A model generated the notes under the pieces. That model had not been told where the DNA came from, made no database searches, and saw only the letters and a program-made list of their open reading frames with translations. The translations under genes and the position numbers were made by a program. This document shows, piece by piece, positions 63,831 to 64,000 of a stretch of DNA of 64,000 bases. How positions within the stretch are numbered: position 1 is the stretch's first letter; each line of letters begins with the position of its first letter. Source of the DNA: Pedobacter sp. MC2016-14 (lineage in GTDB: Bacteria > Bacteroidota > Bacteroidia > Sphingobacteriales > Sphingobacteriaceae); assembly GCF_020991475.1 (NCBI RefSeq), contig NZ_JAJMPA010000002.1, positions 124,001 through 188,000 on the forward strand. The letters run 5' to 3'.

Positions 63831-64000
63831 ATTACCCTTTCCCATCTTCATGTGGTTTATAATTATGCGGGGATTTTTTGCAGCCATAAGAAAGGATTGT
63901 GCATTTGGCTCTTTAAAATCCCCTCAGGTGTGAAGGTAGGTTGTACAAGTACTTTTTTATTGTCTTTATTTAAAATATTTGCAGATATTGGCTGCTGTTA

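Noticed and set aside
63863..63997. Minus-strand open stretch of about 44 codons at the right edge, reading like protein (VLVQPTFTPEGILKSQ)
   Set aside because: It begins after a TAA at 63998-64000, has no start codon until its middle and ends at 63863. It could be a decayed gene end, but the window is too short to support a call.

Overview
The window is typical of an environmental Bacteroidota, most likely Sphingobacteriaceae close to Pedobacter. The evidence is AT-rich DNA, four SusC/SusD outer-membrane pairs, many lipoproteins with short Cys-Lys-Lys starts, four ECF sigma/FecR anti-sigma pairs, a hybrid two-component regulator, and the long SusC signal peptides starting MYKIYT. No tRNA, rRNA, CRISPR array, insertion sequence or phage gene was found.

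Layout. (A) 1-12178, minus strand: an edge-truncated sialidase-like (BNR) secreted protein, then an operon read right to left: ECF sigma, FecR, SusC with STN domain, SusD, DUF4843 lipoprotein, PKD-like lipoprotein and two thioredoxin-fold (TlpA-like) proteins. (B) 12338-18998, plus, divergent from A: ECF sigma, FecR, STN-containing TonB receptor, DUF4374 lipoprotein and PepSY membrane protein. This is the gene content of a Xus-type siderophore-iron uptake locus. (C) 19118-23252, plus: small membrane protein with CxxC and His motifs, ZnuD-like TonB receptor and two His-rich DUF4625 lipoproteins, a probable metal-uptake cluster. (D) 23707-38936, plus: a compact glucuronoxylan utilisation locus with a CBM-like secreted protein, SusC, SusD, IPT/TIG surface glycan-binding protein, GH10 xylanase, GH115 alpha-glucuronidase and a hybrid two-component regulator. 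A convergent LacI regulator and a DsbA/FrnE-like oxidoreductase follow on the minus strand. (E) 41187-55663, plus: ECF sigma, FecR, SusC with STN, SusD, three TlpA-like proteins, a trypsin-like protease with a degenerate second copy of its domain, another TlpA-like protein and a DsbD-alpha/TlpA fusion. (F) 55803-63786, plus: ECF sigma, FecR, SusC with STN, SusD and a DUF4369/TlpA-like protein, closed by a strong terminator.

How it works together. A, B, E and F share trans-envelope logic: the receptor's STN domain signals through FecR to an ECF sigma factor. D lacks STN and is instead controlled by its hybrid two-component sensor. Eight secreted thioredoxin-fold proteins accompany the three FecIR-controlled SusCD loci and none accompanies the xylan locus. 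The best candidate for an undescribed system is locus E, which couples SusCD import to a protease and a set of thiol-disulfide proteins; uptake of disulfide-containing peptides or proteins is my inference. Non-coding features of note are a nested palindrome and four 11-bp repeats upstream of E, a perfect 12-bp dyad upstream of D, a terminator-like hairpin against the PepSY start codon, and a 25-nt identity with a dyad at the start codons of two SusC genes.
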